In this document: piece after piece, positions 20,896 to 29,763 of the stretch
How positions within the stretch are numbered: position 1 is the first letter of the stretch
Layout: each line of letters starts with the position of its first letter
Made by a program: the position numbers and the translations under genes
Notes under the pieces: model-generated
The model's input: only the letters and a program-made list of their open reading frames with translations
Database searches by the model: none
What the model was told of the DNA's origin: nothing
Source of the DNA: Burkholderiaceae bacterium
GTDB taxonomy: Bacteria; Pseudomonadota; Gammaproteobacteria; Burkholderiales; Burkholderiaceae_E
Assembly (NCBI GenBank): GCA_024643785.1
Contig: JAHEMI010000008.1
Span: 3,941 to 50,277, forward strand
Length of the DNA: 46,337 nucleotides
Reading direction: 5' to 3'

Positions 20896-20988
20896 GGAGA
20901 CGTGGCCGAGAGGTCGAAGGCACTCCCCTGCTAAGGGAGCATGCGGGCAAAACCTGCATCGAGGGTTCGAATCCCTCCGTCTCCGCCA
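20896..20988 (+). tRNA. tRNA-Ser (anticodon GCU)
   Basis: The 93-base gene folds as a class II tRNA. The 7-bp acceptor pairs GGAGACG (20896-20902) with CGTCTCC (20978-20984), then discriminator G and encoded CCA (20986-20988). The anticodon stem CTCCC/GGGAG encloses CTGCTAA, with anticodon GCT at 20930-20932, reading AGC and AGU. A long variable arm follows, as expected for serine, and the T loop is GGTTCGAATCC. The lysC-tRNA-Ser order is frequent in betaproteobacteria. Confidence 0.97.
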
Positions 20989-21119
20989 CTTGCAAACCAG
21001 TGGCGGCCAACGCTATTTATCCGATCCCATACCCCCACGACCCGGCACGCATGAAACCATGCGAGCGACCTGGTCGCGTCCATTGATTTCCTTTGCAGGC
21101 TGAGCCAGAGGTATTCCAG

Positions 21120-21998
21120 ATGTCCGAATTCGAAATCGTCGCGCGTGAGGACTTTTCCGACGTCACGTACTTGCTGGAGATCCGGCACCCGCTGATGGCC
21201 AAGGCCGCGAGGCCGGGGCAGTTCGTGATCGCCATGCTCCACGAGAACGGGGAACGCATTCCCCTGACCATCGCCGACTTCGACCGCGACAAGGGCACCA
21301 TCACCCTGGTGATCCAGGCGGTCGGCAAGAGCACCCGCGAGATGCAGCAGGCTTGCCAGGTCGGCACCAATCTCTACGGCCTGGTCGGACCGATGGGGCT
21401 GCCCAGCGAACTCGGTCATGCCAAGAAGGCGATCTGCGTCGGCGGCGGCCTGGGTGTCGCACCGGTCTACCCGCAGGCGCGCGCGCTCAAGGAGAGCGGC
21501 GCCTACGTGATCGGCGTCATCGGCTTCCGCAACAAGGACCTGGTGTTCTGGGAAGACAAGTTTCGCGCGGTCTGCGACGAACTCATCATCTGCACCGATG
21601 ACGGTTCGGCCGGGATCAAGGGCCTGGTCACCGACGGGATCAGGATGGCGCTCGAGAAGCACGACGACATCGACGAGTGCATCGCCATCGGGCCGCCGAT
21701 CATGATGAAGGCGGCGGTCGAGGCCACCCGCGAGCGCAAGATCAAGACCATGGTCAGCCTCAACCCGGTGATGGTCGACGGCACCGGGATGTGCGGTGGC
21801 TGCCGGGTCAACGTGGGCTCGGAGGTCAAGTTCGCCTGTGTCGACGGGCCCGACTTCGACGGTCACCAGGTCGATTTCGACGACCTGATGATGCGCCTGC
21901 GCCGCTACAAGGAGGTCGAGCGCCAGGCGGTCGAGCGCTGGAGCGAGAAGTGCCGCATGGAAGGTGCCCGCGAAGTCTCGCGTGCCGGCAGCAAATAG
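21120..21998 (+). CDS. NfnA-like FAD/[2Fe-2S] ferredoxin:NADP reductase subunit
   Basis: A 292-residue flavoprotein of the sulfide dehydrogenase / NfnA / PyrK type. ATG 21120 has AGAGG at 21107-21111. An FAD-binding barrel covers about 1-100, a Rossmann NAD(P) domain (CVGGGLGVAPVYPQA) follows, and a C-terminal [2Fe-2S] site has Asp220, Cys225, Cys228 and Cys240, the Asp-Cys3 pattern known from Thermotoga NfnA. With the next gene it should form an NfnAB-like ferredoxin:NAD(P) oxidoreductase in the cytoplasm. It is the first gene of the five-gene redox block. Confidence 0.9.
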   Translation: MSEFEIVAREDFSDVTYLLEIRHPLMAKAARPGQFVIAMLHENGERIPLTIADFDRDKGTITLVIQAVGKSTREMQQACQVGTNLYGLVGPMGLPSELGHAKKAICVGGGLGVAPVYPQARALKESGAYVIGVIGFRNKDLVFWEDKFRAVCDELIICTDDGSAGIKGLVTDGIRMALEKHDDIDECIAIGPPIMMKAAVEATRERKIKTMVSLNPVMVDGTGMCGGCRVNVGSEVKFACVDGPDFDGHQVDFDDLMMRLRRYKEVERQAVERWSEKCRMEGAREVSRAGSK

Positions 21999-22071
21999 GA
22001 ATTGAAAGGGACGGTCGGCCTGCGGTGATGGGGCGGACCGGTTGGGTTTATCTCAGGAGCTAGAGCAGCAC

Positions 22072-23571
22072 ATGGCGAAGAAAAGAACGATTCGCACGAT
22101 CCCGCAGGAGCGCACGCCGGTTCGCGAACAACCGGCCGTCGAACGGGCCCGCAACTTCACTGAAGTAAATCTCGGCTACAACCCGGTTGAGGCTGCCAGG
22201 GAGGCCGAGCGTTGCCTGCTGTGCGCCGACCCCAAGTGCATTGCCGGCTGTCCGGTGGGCATCAACATCCCGGCGTTCATCGAGAAGATCCACGGCAAGG
22301 ATTATCGCGGCGCCTATGAAGTGATCGCGCGCACCAACCTGTTGCCGGCCGTATGCGGCCGGGTCTGCCCCCAGGAGAACCAGTGCGAGGGCGTGTGCAT
22401 CGTCGGCGACAGCCTCGAGCCGGTCGCCATCGGGCGGCTCGAGCGCTTCATCGGCGATCTCGCCATCGAGAAGAACTGGGCGACTGCCCCCTACGTCGAG
22501 CCGACCGGCTTCAAGGTCGGGATCGTCGGCTCGGGGCCGGCGGGAATGGCGTGCGCCGCCGACATGGCCAAGGCCGGTTGCGACGTGACGGTATTCGAGG
22601 CGTTCCACCAGCCCGGCGGCGTGCTGCGTTACGGGATCCCCGATTTCCGGCTGCCCAACGTCGTCATTGACGCCGAGATCGACAATCTCAAGAAGCTTGG
22701 CGTCAAGTTTCAGAACAATACCCTGGTCGGGCGCCTGTTCACGATCGAGCAGATGATCGACGAGCTTGGTTTCCACACCGTGTTCATCGGCACCGGGGCT
22801 GGCTATCCGACGATGATGGGCATCCCCGGCGACTCGCTCAACGGCGTGCTTTCTGCCAACGAGTTGCTGACGCGCTGCAATCTGATGCGGGCCAAGGAAT
22901 TCCCCAATTTCGACACCCCGTTGCCGATCGGTCGGCGCGTGGCGGTCATCGGTTCCGGCAACACCGCGATGGACGCGACCCGCGTCAGCCGCCGTCTCGG
23001 CGCCGAAAAGGTCTACTGCGTTTATCGCCGGACCAAGGCCGAAAGTCCGGCCCGGGCCGAGGAACTGCACCATGCGATGGAGGAGGGGGTCGAGTTCCAT
23101 TGGCTGACCGCCCCGATCGAGGTGCTCGACGACGGCAACGGTTCGGTCCGCGGGATGCGCTGCGTGCGCATGGAACTGGGTGAGCCCGATGCTTCGGGGC
23201 GGCGCCGTCCGGTCCCGGTCAAAGGCAGCGAGCACGAGTTCGAGTGCGACATGATCGTCTACGCGATCGGCACCAATGCCAACCCGATCATCGGCCAGAC
23301 CTCACACCTCGAGCTCAACAAGTGGGGCTACATCGCCGCCAACGGCGAGTTCGAGACTTCGATCTCGGGCGTATTTGCCGGCGGCGACATCGTCACCGGC
23401 GCGGCAACGGTGATCGAGGCCATGGGTGCCGGACGCCGGGCTGCGGCAGCGATGAAGGTGTACCTCGGGGTCCATGGAATCGGCAAGGACGAGCAGGGCG
23501 CTCCGAAGGCACCGGAACTCTTTGGAATCGACCGGCGCGAGCACAATTTCGTGCGCGTGCGGGCCGGATAG
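22072..23571 (+). CDS. NfnB/GltD-like NADPH-dependent oxidoreductase subunit
   Basis: A 499-residue flavoprotein of the GltD (glutamate synthase small chain) family, often annotated gltA or gltD. The N-terminal domain carries two [4Fe-4S] motifs: Cys48, Cys51, Cys56, Cys60 and Cys95, Cys99, Cys105, Cys109. FAD-binding (GIVGSGPAGMACAADM) and NADPH-binding (VAVIGSGNTAMDATRVS) folds follow. No large glutamate synthase gene is present here, and the partner upstream is NfnA-like, so an Nfn role (electron exchange among ferredoxin, NADH and NADPH) is more likely than glutamate synthesis. A ribosome site AGGAG lies 12 bases before ATG 22072, a rather long spacing. Confidence 0.9.
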   Translation: MAKKRTIRTIPQERTPVREQPAVERARNFTEVNLGYNPVEAAREAERCLLCADPKCIAGCPVGINIPAFIEKIHGKDYRGAYEVIARTNLLPAVCGRVCPQENQCEGVCIVGDSLEPVAIGRLERFIGDLAIEKNWATAPYVEPTGFKVGIVGSGPAGMACAADMAKAGCDVTVFEAFHQPGGVLRYGIPDFRLPNVVIDAEIDNLKKLGVKFQNNTLVGRLFTIEQMIDELGFHTVFIGTGAGYPTMMGIPGDSLNGVLSANELLTRCNLMRAKEFPNFDTPLPIGRRVAVIGSGNTAMDATRVSRRLGAEKVYCVYRRTKAESPARAEELHHAMEEGVEFHWLTAPIEVLDDGNGSVRGMRCVRMELGEPDASGRRRPVPVKGSEHEFECDMIVYAIGTNANPIIGQTSHLELNKWGYIAANGEFETSISGVFAGGDIVTGAATVIEAMGAGRRAAAAMKVYLGVHGIGKDEQGAPKAPELFGIDRREHNFVRVRAG

Positions 23572-23636
23572 GACAGCAGGAGCCGGTCGCGTCGCGGCCG
23601 GCTGGTCAGAAGTCAACAGGGCATGACGGAACGAAC

Positions 23637-25544
23637 ATGAACGATGTGATTGCGGCGCAAAAGGAACGGGACGCACAGGCCGTGCCGAAGCAGAAATCGG
23701 CCAAGGCGGTCCAGGTGCTCTCCGAGCATGTTATCGAGGTGATCAGCGACTCCGGCGAGGGGGCCCAGCGTTGCGGGCAGGCGCTTGGCGGGCTGGCGGC
23801 GAAGATGGGCAATGGGGTCTGGACGGTGGAGATCATCCCCGCCGAGATTCGGCCACCGGCGCGCAGCGTCGCGGGCGCCAGCGGCAACCGCATCCGGATC
23901 GGTTCCCAGCGGATCACCAACGGCGGTGACGAGGCTGACCTTGTGGTGGCATTCAACGAGCAGGTCCTGCTCGGTCGGGTGCGGGCACGCGAACTCAAGC
24001 AGGGCTGCAAGATCCTGCTCGAGGCCGCCTGGCGCGACAGCGCCGACCCGGCAGTTTCCAAGGCCTACGTCGAGACCTATGACGAACTGGTGGCCGCCGG
24101 GTTCGAGGTCATCGAGGTTCCGATGGAGATCGAGAGCCGCAAGGTGATGTCCGATCCGCGCCGCGGCAAGAACATGTTCGTGCTCGGCGTCCTGGCTAGC
24201 GTCTACAGCCTCGACCTGGACATGGCCCGCGACCAGATCGCGCTGACCTTCGGCAAGAAGGCGCAGAGCGTCATCGACATCAACATCAAGCTGCTCGAGG
24301 CGGGTTTCGCCTGGGCCGAGAAGGCGCTCGAATTCAAGTACGCCATTCCGGCCGAGCGGCCAACCACACCGCAGATCGTCGTCAACGGCAACACCTCGCT
24401 GGCGCTCGGTGTGCTCGCATCGGGGATGGAAATCTGCTCGATGTACCCGATCACGCCGGCTACTTCGGCCTCGCACTACCTGGCCGAGGTGTTCCAGAAC
24501 GTCGGCGGCATCGTCCATCAGGCTGAGGACGAGATCGCGGCCTGTGCGTTCGCGATCGGTGCTTCCTATGCCGGCAAGTGCACGATCACGATCACCTCGG
24601 GTCCGGGCTACTCGCTCAAGCAGGAGGCCCTCGGGTTGGCGGTGATGGGCGAGATCCCGCTCGTCGTGGTCAACGTGCAGCGCGGCGGCCCCAGTACCGG
24701 GCAGCCCACCAAGGGCGAGCAGAGCGACCTGTTTGCAGCGGTCTACGGCAGTCACGGTGACGCGCCCAAGGTGGTGATGGCGGTGTCGACCCTGGAAGAA
24801 TGCTTCTACTCGATGATTACCGCCCGCAAGATCGCCGAGACCTTCAACATGGTGGTCGTGGTGCTCTCGGATGCCCACCTCGCGGCCTCGCAGCAGCCGT
24901 TCACCAGGCCGCAGTTCTCCGAGAACTGGATGGCGCCCCCGGTCGACCAGAGCGCGGTTCCCGAAGGCATGAAACCCTACGACTGGGACCACGAGACCGG
25001 CCTGGCGCGGCGCTTCATTCCTGGCCAGCCCGGCGGCATGCATACGCTCACCGGCCTGGCCCACGACGCCAACTCCAAGGTCGCGTATGACGCCGACACC
25101 AACGAGCAAACCCTGCGCTTGCGCAGCCTCAAGCTCGCCGCCCTGCAGAAGACGCTCAAGACGCCGCCGGTGTTCGGCGACCCCGAGGGCGACCTGCTGG
25201 TGGTCGGCTGGGGAAGCACCCGCGGCGCGATCGAGGAAACCGTTGCTGGCCTGAGGGCGGATGGCCACAAGGTTTCCTCGCTGCACCTGACGTTCCTGCA
25301 GCCGATGGCCTCTGGGGTCAAGGAAGTGATGCAGCGGTTCAAGAAAGTGATGACCGTCGAGAACAGCTGGTCGGACAAGATCGAAGACACGCTCATCGAC
25401 GAGGACAATCGCCGCTATTCACAGCTCGCGACGATGCTGCGCGCCCGCTACGTGATCGACATCGACTGCTGGAGCGAGGCCCAGGGCCGGGCGCTCAAGC
25501 CCAATGTCGTGCGCAAGGCACTCCTGAAAAAACTGCAGAACTGA
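23637..25544 (+). CDS. 2-oxoacid:acceptor oxidoreductase, fused gamma-alpha subunit
   Basis: A 635-residue subunit. A gamma domain (about 30-230) contains the acyl-binding type fold with SGEGAQRCGQALGGLA; an alpha domain (about 240-600) has CSMYPITPATS, EDEIAACAFAIGASYAG and TSGPGYSLKQEALGLA. Together with the beta subunit downstream this makes a KorAB-type enzyme that oxidatively decarboxylates a 2-oxoacid (2-oxoglutarate is the usual substrate of this two-subunit layout) and reduces ferredoxin. ATG 23637 is the first start that gives a normal N-terminus; its ribosome site is weak. The substrate is inferred. Confidence 0.92.
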   Translation: MNDVIAAQKERDAQAVPKQKSAKAVQVLSEHVIEVISDSGEGAQRCGQALGGLAAKMGNGVWTVEIIPAEIRPPARSVAGASGNRIRIGSQRITNGGDEADLVVAFNEQVLLGRVRARELKQGCKILLEAAWRDSADPAVSKAYVETYDELVAAGFEVIEVPMEIESRKVMSDPRRGKNMFVLGVLASVYSLDLDMARDQIALTFGKKAQSVIDINIKLLEAGFAWAEKALEFKYAIPAERPTTPQIVVNGNTSLALGVLASGMEICSMYPITPATSASHYLAEVFQNVGGIVHQAEDEIAACAFAIGASYAGKCTITITSGPGYSLKQEALGLAVMGEIPLVVVNVQRGGPSTGQPTKGEQSDLFAAVYGSHGDAPKVVMAVSTLEECFYSMITARKIAETFNMVVVVLSDAHLAASQQPFTRPQFSENWMAPPVDQSAVPEGMKPYDWDHETGLARRFIPGQPGGMHTLTGLAHDANSKVAYDADTNEQTLRLRSLKLAALQKTLKTPPVFGDPEGDLLVVGWGSTRGAIEETVAGLRADGHKVSSLHLTFLQPMASGVKEVMQRFKKVMTVENSWSDKIEDTLIDEDNRRYSQLATMLRARYVIDIDCWSEAQGRALKPNVVRKALLKKLQN

Positions 25545-25554
25545 GAGACCGACC

Positions 25555-26508
25555 ATGACCATCGCCCCTACCGAATGCCTGCTTCAACTCTACGAGAAGC
25601 GCCACGAACTCGAGGACTACAAGGGTGGCATACCGCGCTGGTGTAGCGGCTGCGGAGACAACGCCATCCTGGCGGCAGTCCAGCGGCTCTGCCGCGACGA
25701 GAACCTGCGCCCCGAGAAGACCATGTTCGTGTCGGGAATCGGCTGCTCGAGCCGCTTCCCGCACTACATGAAGACCTACGGTTTCCATGGAATCCACGGC
25801 CGCGCCTTCCCGGTGGCCGAGGGCATCAAGATGGCCCGTCCGGACCTCAACGTGTTCGTCAACACCGGCGACGGTGACTGCTGCAGCATCGGCGCGGCGC
25901 ACTGGATCCACGCCGTGCGCTACAACATGAACATCACGGTGATGTTGCACGACAACCAGGTCTACGGCCTGACCAAGAAGCAGGCTTCACCGACCTCGCC
26001 GATCGGCCTCAAGAGCAACACCACGCCGCAGGGCGCGTACCTTGACGGCCTGCATCCGCTCGCCGTCACGCTCGGCATCCAGAACGTTTCGTTCGTGGCG
26101 CAGGCGGTGGATTGGATCCCCGAGGTGCTCTACGACATCCTCTCCAAGGCCTATCACCACAAGGGCTTCTCGTTCGTGCGCATCGTGCAGCGCTGCCCGG
26201 AGTGGCTGCCCAAGCTGCACGAAGCCTTCCTTAGCGACCCGAGCCGGATCCAGCTGTTGCACCATGACAATGGCCTGAAGCTGAGCAGCGGGATCTCCAA
26301 GACCTACCAGAACCAGCTTGAACACGACCCCTCGAACATTCATCGGGCGCGCGAGATCATTTCCGACCTCGAGCAGATTCCGGTCGGGATCCTGTACCAG
26401 GACAAGAGCGTCCCGTGCTACGAGGAAGTTCGCAACGCCGGTCAAGCCCGCACCACGGAGTATGTCCGGGCGGGCCTCGAGGCCGAGTTCGACAAGTTTT
26501 CCGTGTGA
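25555..26508 (+). CDS. 2-oxoacid:acceptor oxidoreductase, beta subunit
   Basis: A 317-residue thiamine-diphosphate subunit. TPP binding is shown by GDGD (105-108) followed by Asn134 in MLHDNQVYGLT. Four cysteines, Cys30 and Cys33 (WCSGCGDN), Cys64 (IGCSS) and Cys214 (QRCPEW), match the [4Fe-4S] ligands of OFOR beta chains. ATG 25555 lies ten bases after the alpha stop, with GAGAG just before it. It completes a catalytic pair with the fused gamma-alpha subunit. The gene order resembles the 2-oxoglutarate:NADP oxidoreductase loci known from aromatic-degrading Azoarcus and Thauera; that link is inferred. Confidence 0.94.
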   Translation: MTIAPTECLLQLYEKRHELEDYKGGIPRWCSGCGDNAILAAVQRLCRDENLRPEKTMFVSGIGCSSRFPHYMKTYGFHGIHGRAFPVAEGIKMARPDLNVFVNTGDGDCCSIGAAHWIHAVRYNMNITVMLHDNQVYGLTKKQASPTSPIGLKSNTTPQGAYLDGLHPLAVTLGIQNVSFVAQAVDWIPEVLYDILSKAYHHKGFSFVRIVQRCPEWLPKLHEAFLSDPSRIQLLHHDNGLKLSSGISKTYQNQLEHDPSNIHRAREIISDLEQIPVGILYQDKSVPCYEEVRNAGQARTTEYVRAGLEAEFDKFSV

Positions 26509-26556
26509 TCGCCGACTGATCCCCACGTAACCAAAACGAGCAAGCGCAGAATCCAA

Positions 26557-28779
26557 ATGGAAGCGGAACTTCAATCCCACATTGCCTTTCACCTCACCGG
26601 CAAGCGACCCAATGACGGGCTCGAGCTGATTGCCGGCCAGAACCTGCGACCCGCGCTGATGGCGCAGTATCGCGATCTCTCAGCGCTGCGCCACGATTTC
26701 CCCGTGGTGCTGGTGGAGGGCGCCGAACCAGCGGCATGCATCCAGTCGCTCTGCGCCGTCTTCGACGCGCTTGCGGCGCGGCTGGCGGCTGGTCCGGAGC
26801 CGGAGCGCACCGCGCAGCACTTGCGGCGTCTCGAGCGCGAGATTCGCACCGCGGTCATCGCTGGCGGCGCCCGCGCCACACTCACTTCAATCTGGGACAC
26901 CCTCGCGGCGAAAATGACCGCGGCCGGCGATGATCCCGCCTTTGCCGACAGTCTCGAGCGTGCTCGCACCCTGCTCAAGATCGACGGCGCGGTCGTGGCC
27001 TGCGATGCCGATTTGCCGCAGAGCTTCGTCACCCACGCCTGGCGGGCGGTCGAAGCGGCCCGGGCGAAACGGTTCCGCGCCGAGATCGGGGCGCTGATCG
27101 CCCGGCTGGCCGATATCCTGCGCGCCGACTTCTCGTTGTCGCCCGAGGGGCGTTCACCCGAGAACCTGCGCGCGGCGATGGCCAATGCTTTCGCCGACGA
27201 ACTCGATTTCAGTGCGCTCTCGGGCGTGCTGTCGCGGATGTCAGCCAAGGTCCCGGTGCCCGAGGCGCGTCTCAAGCGGGTGCGCGAGGTACTGGCTGTC
27301 CTGCAGGGACAGCGTTTCGTGAGTCTCGAGGGGGTGACTACCGAAGGCCGGCCGAAGTCCGAGCTCCACGATTTCCTGTTTGGCAGTTCGGCGGAGGCGC
27401 TCGCGGCGTATCGGGCACGCCTGCCCGAAATCATCGAACTGGTGCGGGCGATGTCGATCGCGCGGCTCGAGTTGCGCTCGGACTACGTCGCTGAGCGGCA
27501 CGACCCGTTCTTCCGCGACTTCAGCGCCCAGATGCTGGGCGAGGATGAACTCGCGCGCTTCCCCGGCTACCTGGTGCGGCTGCGTGCCGCGGACTTCAAG
27601 CCCGGCGACAACTCGGAACTCATGGAATTGCTCGGCGCCGGATTGCCGGTCAAGTTCCTGCTGCAGATCGACGACATACTCGAGCCTTCCAACATCGGTG
27701 ACGGCCGGATTGCTTTCCGCGCCGGTGCGAAGCAGCTCGCCAAGATGGCGCTCGGATTGCACGACGTTTACGTGATGCAGGCCGCTGGTTCCGGGCTCTA
27801 CAAACTGCGCGAGCAGATGATGGCCGGTCTGGGCAGCTATGGTCCGGGCCTGTTGAGCATCTTTTCGGGCGATTCAGGGACCACCGGCGGCATCTCGCCC
27901 TATCTGGTCGGAGCGGCAGCGACCGAATCGCGCGCCTTCCCGAGCTTCTGGTACGACCCGGCAGCGGGTGCCGACTGGGCGAACCGCTTCTCGCTCGCCG
28001 AGAATCCCCAGGTCGCCGCCGATTGGGCGGGCCACGACATGCGCTACGAGGACGCGACCCATCAGCGGATCGACGTCAAGTTGCGCTTCACGATGATCGA
28101 TTTCGTCGCCAGCGACAGCCGCTATTCCAACCACTTCGCGGTGGTGCCGAGTGGCAAATGGGACGATGACCTGTTCCCCGCGGCCGAGGCCCTCGGTGCC
28201 AGGGTCATCGTCGCCGGGTCGACCCAGCGCAGCGTGCCCTACGTCATGATGGTCGACGACCAGAACTCAATGAACCGGGTGATCGTCGACGAGAAGATGA
28301 TGATTGCGGGCGAACACTGCCTGAGGCAGTGGCACAGCCTGCAGGAACTCGGCGGCCTGCACAACTCGCACGCTCAGGCTTTGCTGAAACGCGAACGGAG
28401 CGCATGGGAGGCCGCACAGACTGTTCTCGACGTGGCGCGAACGGCGCCGACGCCGGCGGTTGCCGCGGCTCCCGCCGCTGCGGCTCCGGCCGCCAGCCCG
28501 GCGCAAGCCGCGGAAGAACCAGAGCGCGCAGTTGGCGAGCCCTACATCGATTCAGGGCGCTGCTCGAGTTGCGACGAGTGCATCAACATCAACAACAAGA
28601 TGTTTGGCTATGACGCCAACCGCCAGGCCTTCATCGTCGACGCCAAGCTGGGAACATTCCGGCAACTGGTCGAGGCGGCAGAGGGCTGCGCCGTGTCGAT
28701 CATTCATCCGGGGGTGCCGGTCAATCCTGATGAATCGGGGTTGGAGGATTTGATCGAGCGCGCCGAACCGTTCCAGTGA
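26557..28779 (+). CDS. large protein with PFOR-like region and C-terminal single-cluster ferredoxin motif
   Basis: A 740-residue protein of no certain family. Residues 1-330 are helical and unrecognised. Residues about 355-620 resemble by eye the distal part of the TPP-binding domain of pyruvate:ferredoxin oxidoreductase (LAKMALGLHDVYVMQAAGSG, SYGPGLLSIFSG, FPSFWYDPAAG), but the GDG TPP motif that should precede it is not seen. An Ala/Pro linker (about 625-655) leads to a ferredoxin-like tail with Cys669, Cys672, Cys675 and Cys711. It ends the NfnAB-KorAB block, 48 bases after the beta subunit, and is followed by a terminator. It may carry electrons to or from the oxidoreductase. Confidence 0.75.
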   Translation: MEAELQSHIAFHLTGKRPNDGLELIAGQNLRPALMAQYRDLSALRHDFPVVLVEGAEPAACIQSLCAVFDALAARLAAGPEPERTAQHLRRLEREIRTAVIAGGARATLTSIWDTLAAKMTAAGDDPAFADSLERARTLLKIDGAVVACDADLPQSFVTHAWRAVEAARAKRFRAEIGALIARLADILRADFSLSPEGRSPENLRAAMANAFADELDFSALSGVLSRMSAKVPVPEARLKRVREVLAVLQGQRFVSLEGVTTEGRPKSELHDFLFGSSAEALAAYRARLPEIIELVRAMSIARLELRSDYVAERHDPFFRDFSAQMLGEDELARFPGYLVRLRAADFKPGDNSELMELLGAGLPVKFLLQIDDILEPSNIGDGRIAFRAGAKQLAKMALGLHDVYVMQAAGSGLYKLREQMMAGLGSYGPGLLSIFSGDSGTTGGISPYLVGAAATESRAFPSFWYDPAAGADWANRFSLAENPQVAADWAGHDMRYEDATHQRIDVKLRFTMIDFVASDSRYSNHFAVVPSGKWDDDLFPAAEALGARVIVAGSTQRSVPYVMMVDDQNSMNRVIVDEKMMIAGEHCLRQWHSLQELGGLHNSHAQALLKRERSAWEAAQTVLDVARTAPTPAVAAAPAAAAPAASPAQAAEEPERAVGEPYIDSGRCSSCDECININNKMFGYDANRQAFIVDAKLGTFRQLVEAAEGCAVSIIHPGVPVNPDESGLEDLIERAEPFQ

Positions 28780-28803
28780 CGGATTGCGGATAGGCACAAA
28801 CTG

Positions 28804-28838
28804 ACAGGGGCGGCCGCGAGGTCGCCCCTGTTTCATTT
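28804..28838 (+). terminator. rho-independent terminator after the redox operon
   Basis: ACAGGGGCG pairs with CGCCCCTGT, extended inward by one G-T wobble and CC/GG to a 12-bp stem (28804-28831) closed by a GCGA tetraloop. TTTCATTT follows. It lies 25 bases past the stop of the 740-residue gene and fits the end of the 21.1-28.8 kb transcript. Confidence 0.82.
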
Positions 28839-28870
28839 GCTGCCGGCCAAGCGCGGCCGGCGTCGTCGAA

Positions 28871-29089
28871 CTAGTCGAACCACGATCGGACTACGGCCTC
28901 GCTCGATAGTCCAGAGTTTCCGCCGCCGCCCGCCTCTTGGTCGGACTGCTTGGTGATCCAGTGAATGATGCGTTCGCTGTAGAGGTCGGCGACGAACGCG
29001 TTGCCGGCATGCTCTTCTTCGCTGCGCCAGGCGATGGCGTTGCGCTCCGTCTGGAGAAGGTTGAGGGGATCGTCGGCTGTCGTGACCAT
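28871..29089 (-). CDS. small hypothetical protein
   Basis: The 72-residue reading begins at ATG 29089, which has AGGAG five bases upstream; this signal, rather than a longer in-frame start, decides the gene. The protein is hydrophilic and acidic (MVTTADDPLNLLQTERNAIA), with no signal peptide, no membrane segment and no cysteine. I do not recognise a family. It stands alone between the redox-operon terminator and the glycine-zipper lipoprotein gene. Confidence 0.6.
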   Translation of the reverse strand: MVTTADDPLNLLQTERNAIAWRSEEEHAGNAFVADLYSERIIHWITKQSDQEAGGGGNSGLSSEAVVRSWFD

Positions 29090-29222
29090 ATGCGCTCCTG
29101 TGCAGTTGCGTAATGGTCGATGTTCGAGTCGCAGTTCGACAAGGACTGCGGCGACAGGATGCGCACAACACCCGACCGGCGGCACTGCGGCCGCCGCTCG
29201 GGCGTTGCTTGCACCACAAGAA

Positions 29223-29690
29223 CTAGCGCGGAACCACCCTGGCGGTTTCGCCACTGCCCTCGACGATGACCCTCATCCCGGTGCGCAACCGGTCGTTGAC
29301 CCGCTGCGTGATGACCAGGCGTCCGCCGGTGTCCATGTCGACGGTAACCTGATGCGCCGGCTGCTTGCGGCTCTTGCTCTCGAGCGCGCTACCGGCAACC
29401 CCGCCGGCGACAGCACCGAGGACAGTAGCCAGGGTGTTGCCGCTGCCGCCACCGATTTGCGAGCCGATGATGCCGCCGGCGACCACGCCTACTGCAGTGC
29501 CCACTCCGAAGCGATAGTCGTCGTCGACTTGCACCAGTTCGATCCGGAAGATCCTGCCGTAGCGATCCTGGATCCGCTCGTTGATCGGCGCCGGTACTGC
29601 CCGCTCGCCATAGCGCACCGGCCTCATGTCGGCGCACCCGGCCGCCAGCACCGTGGCAAGGACGACGACCGCGTATTTGGTGATGTTCAT
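29223..29690 (-). CDS. SlyB-type glycine-zipper outer membrane lipoprotein
   Basis: A 155-residue lipoprotein. ATG 29690 has GGAGGG seven bases upstream. The signal ends in LAAGC with Cys19 as the lipidation site. A central glycine-zipper (about 65-105: [33 protein letters not shown]) is the 2TM motif of the SlyB/PcP family, and a beta-rich C-terminus follows. Such proteins sit in the outer membrane and are often induced by envelope stress or low magnesium. No regulator site is identified here. It precedes the Spy-like gene on the same strand. Confidence 0.9.
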   Translation of the reverse strand: MNITKYAVVVLATVLAAGCADMRPVRYGERAVPAPINERIQDRYGRIFRIELVQVDDDYRFGVGTAVGVVAGGIIGSQIGGGSGNTLATVLGAVAGGVAGSALESKSRKQPAHQVTVDMDTGGRLVITQRVNDRLRTGMRVIVEGSGETARVVPR

Positions 29691-29763
29691 ATAGACGCCC
29701 TCCGTTTTAACTTAGGCGAACGTTAATTTTACCGCGATTGGCCTGGCGAGGTCACGATATATC

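Noticed and set aside
20989-21119. Region after tRNA-Ser considered as an integration site with element remnants
   Set aside because: No integrase gene, no repeat of the tRNA 3' end and no foreign-looking gene follows; the next gene is the NfnA-like subunit.
22072-23571. Call as glutamate synthase small subunit
   Set aside because: No large subunit gene lies nearby and the upstream partner is NfnA-like, so an Nfn-type role is preferred; the family overlap is stated in the entry.
23613-25286. Minus-strand open frame (557 codons) opposite the fused gamma-alpha oxidoreductase gene
   Set aside because: The plus-strand product is a recognised OFOR subunit; the antisense reading has no domain.
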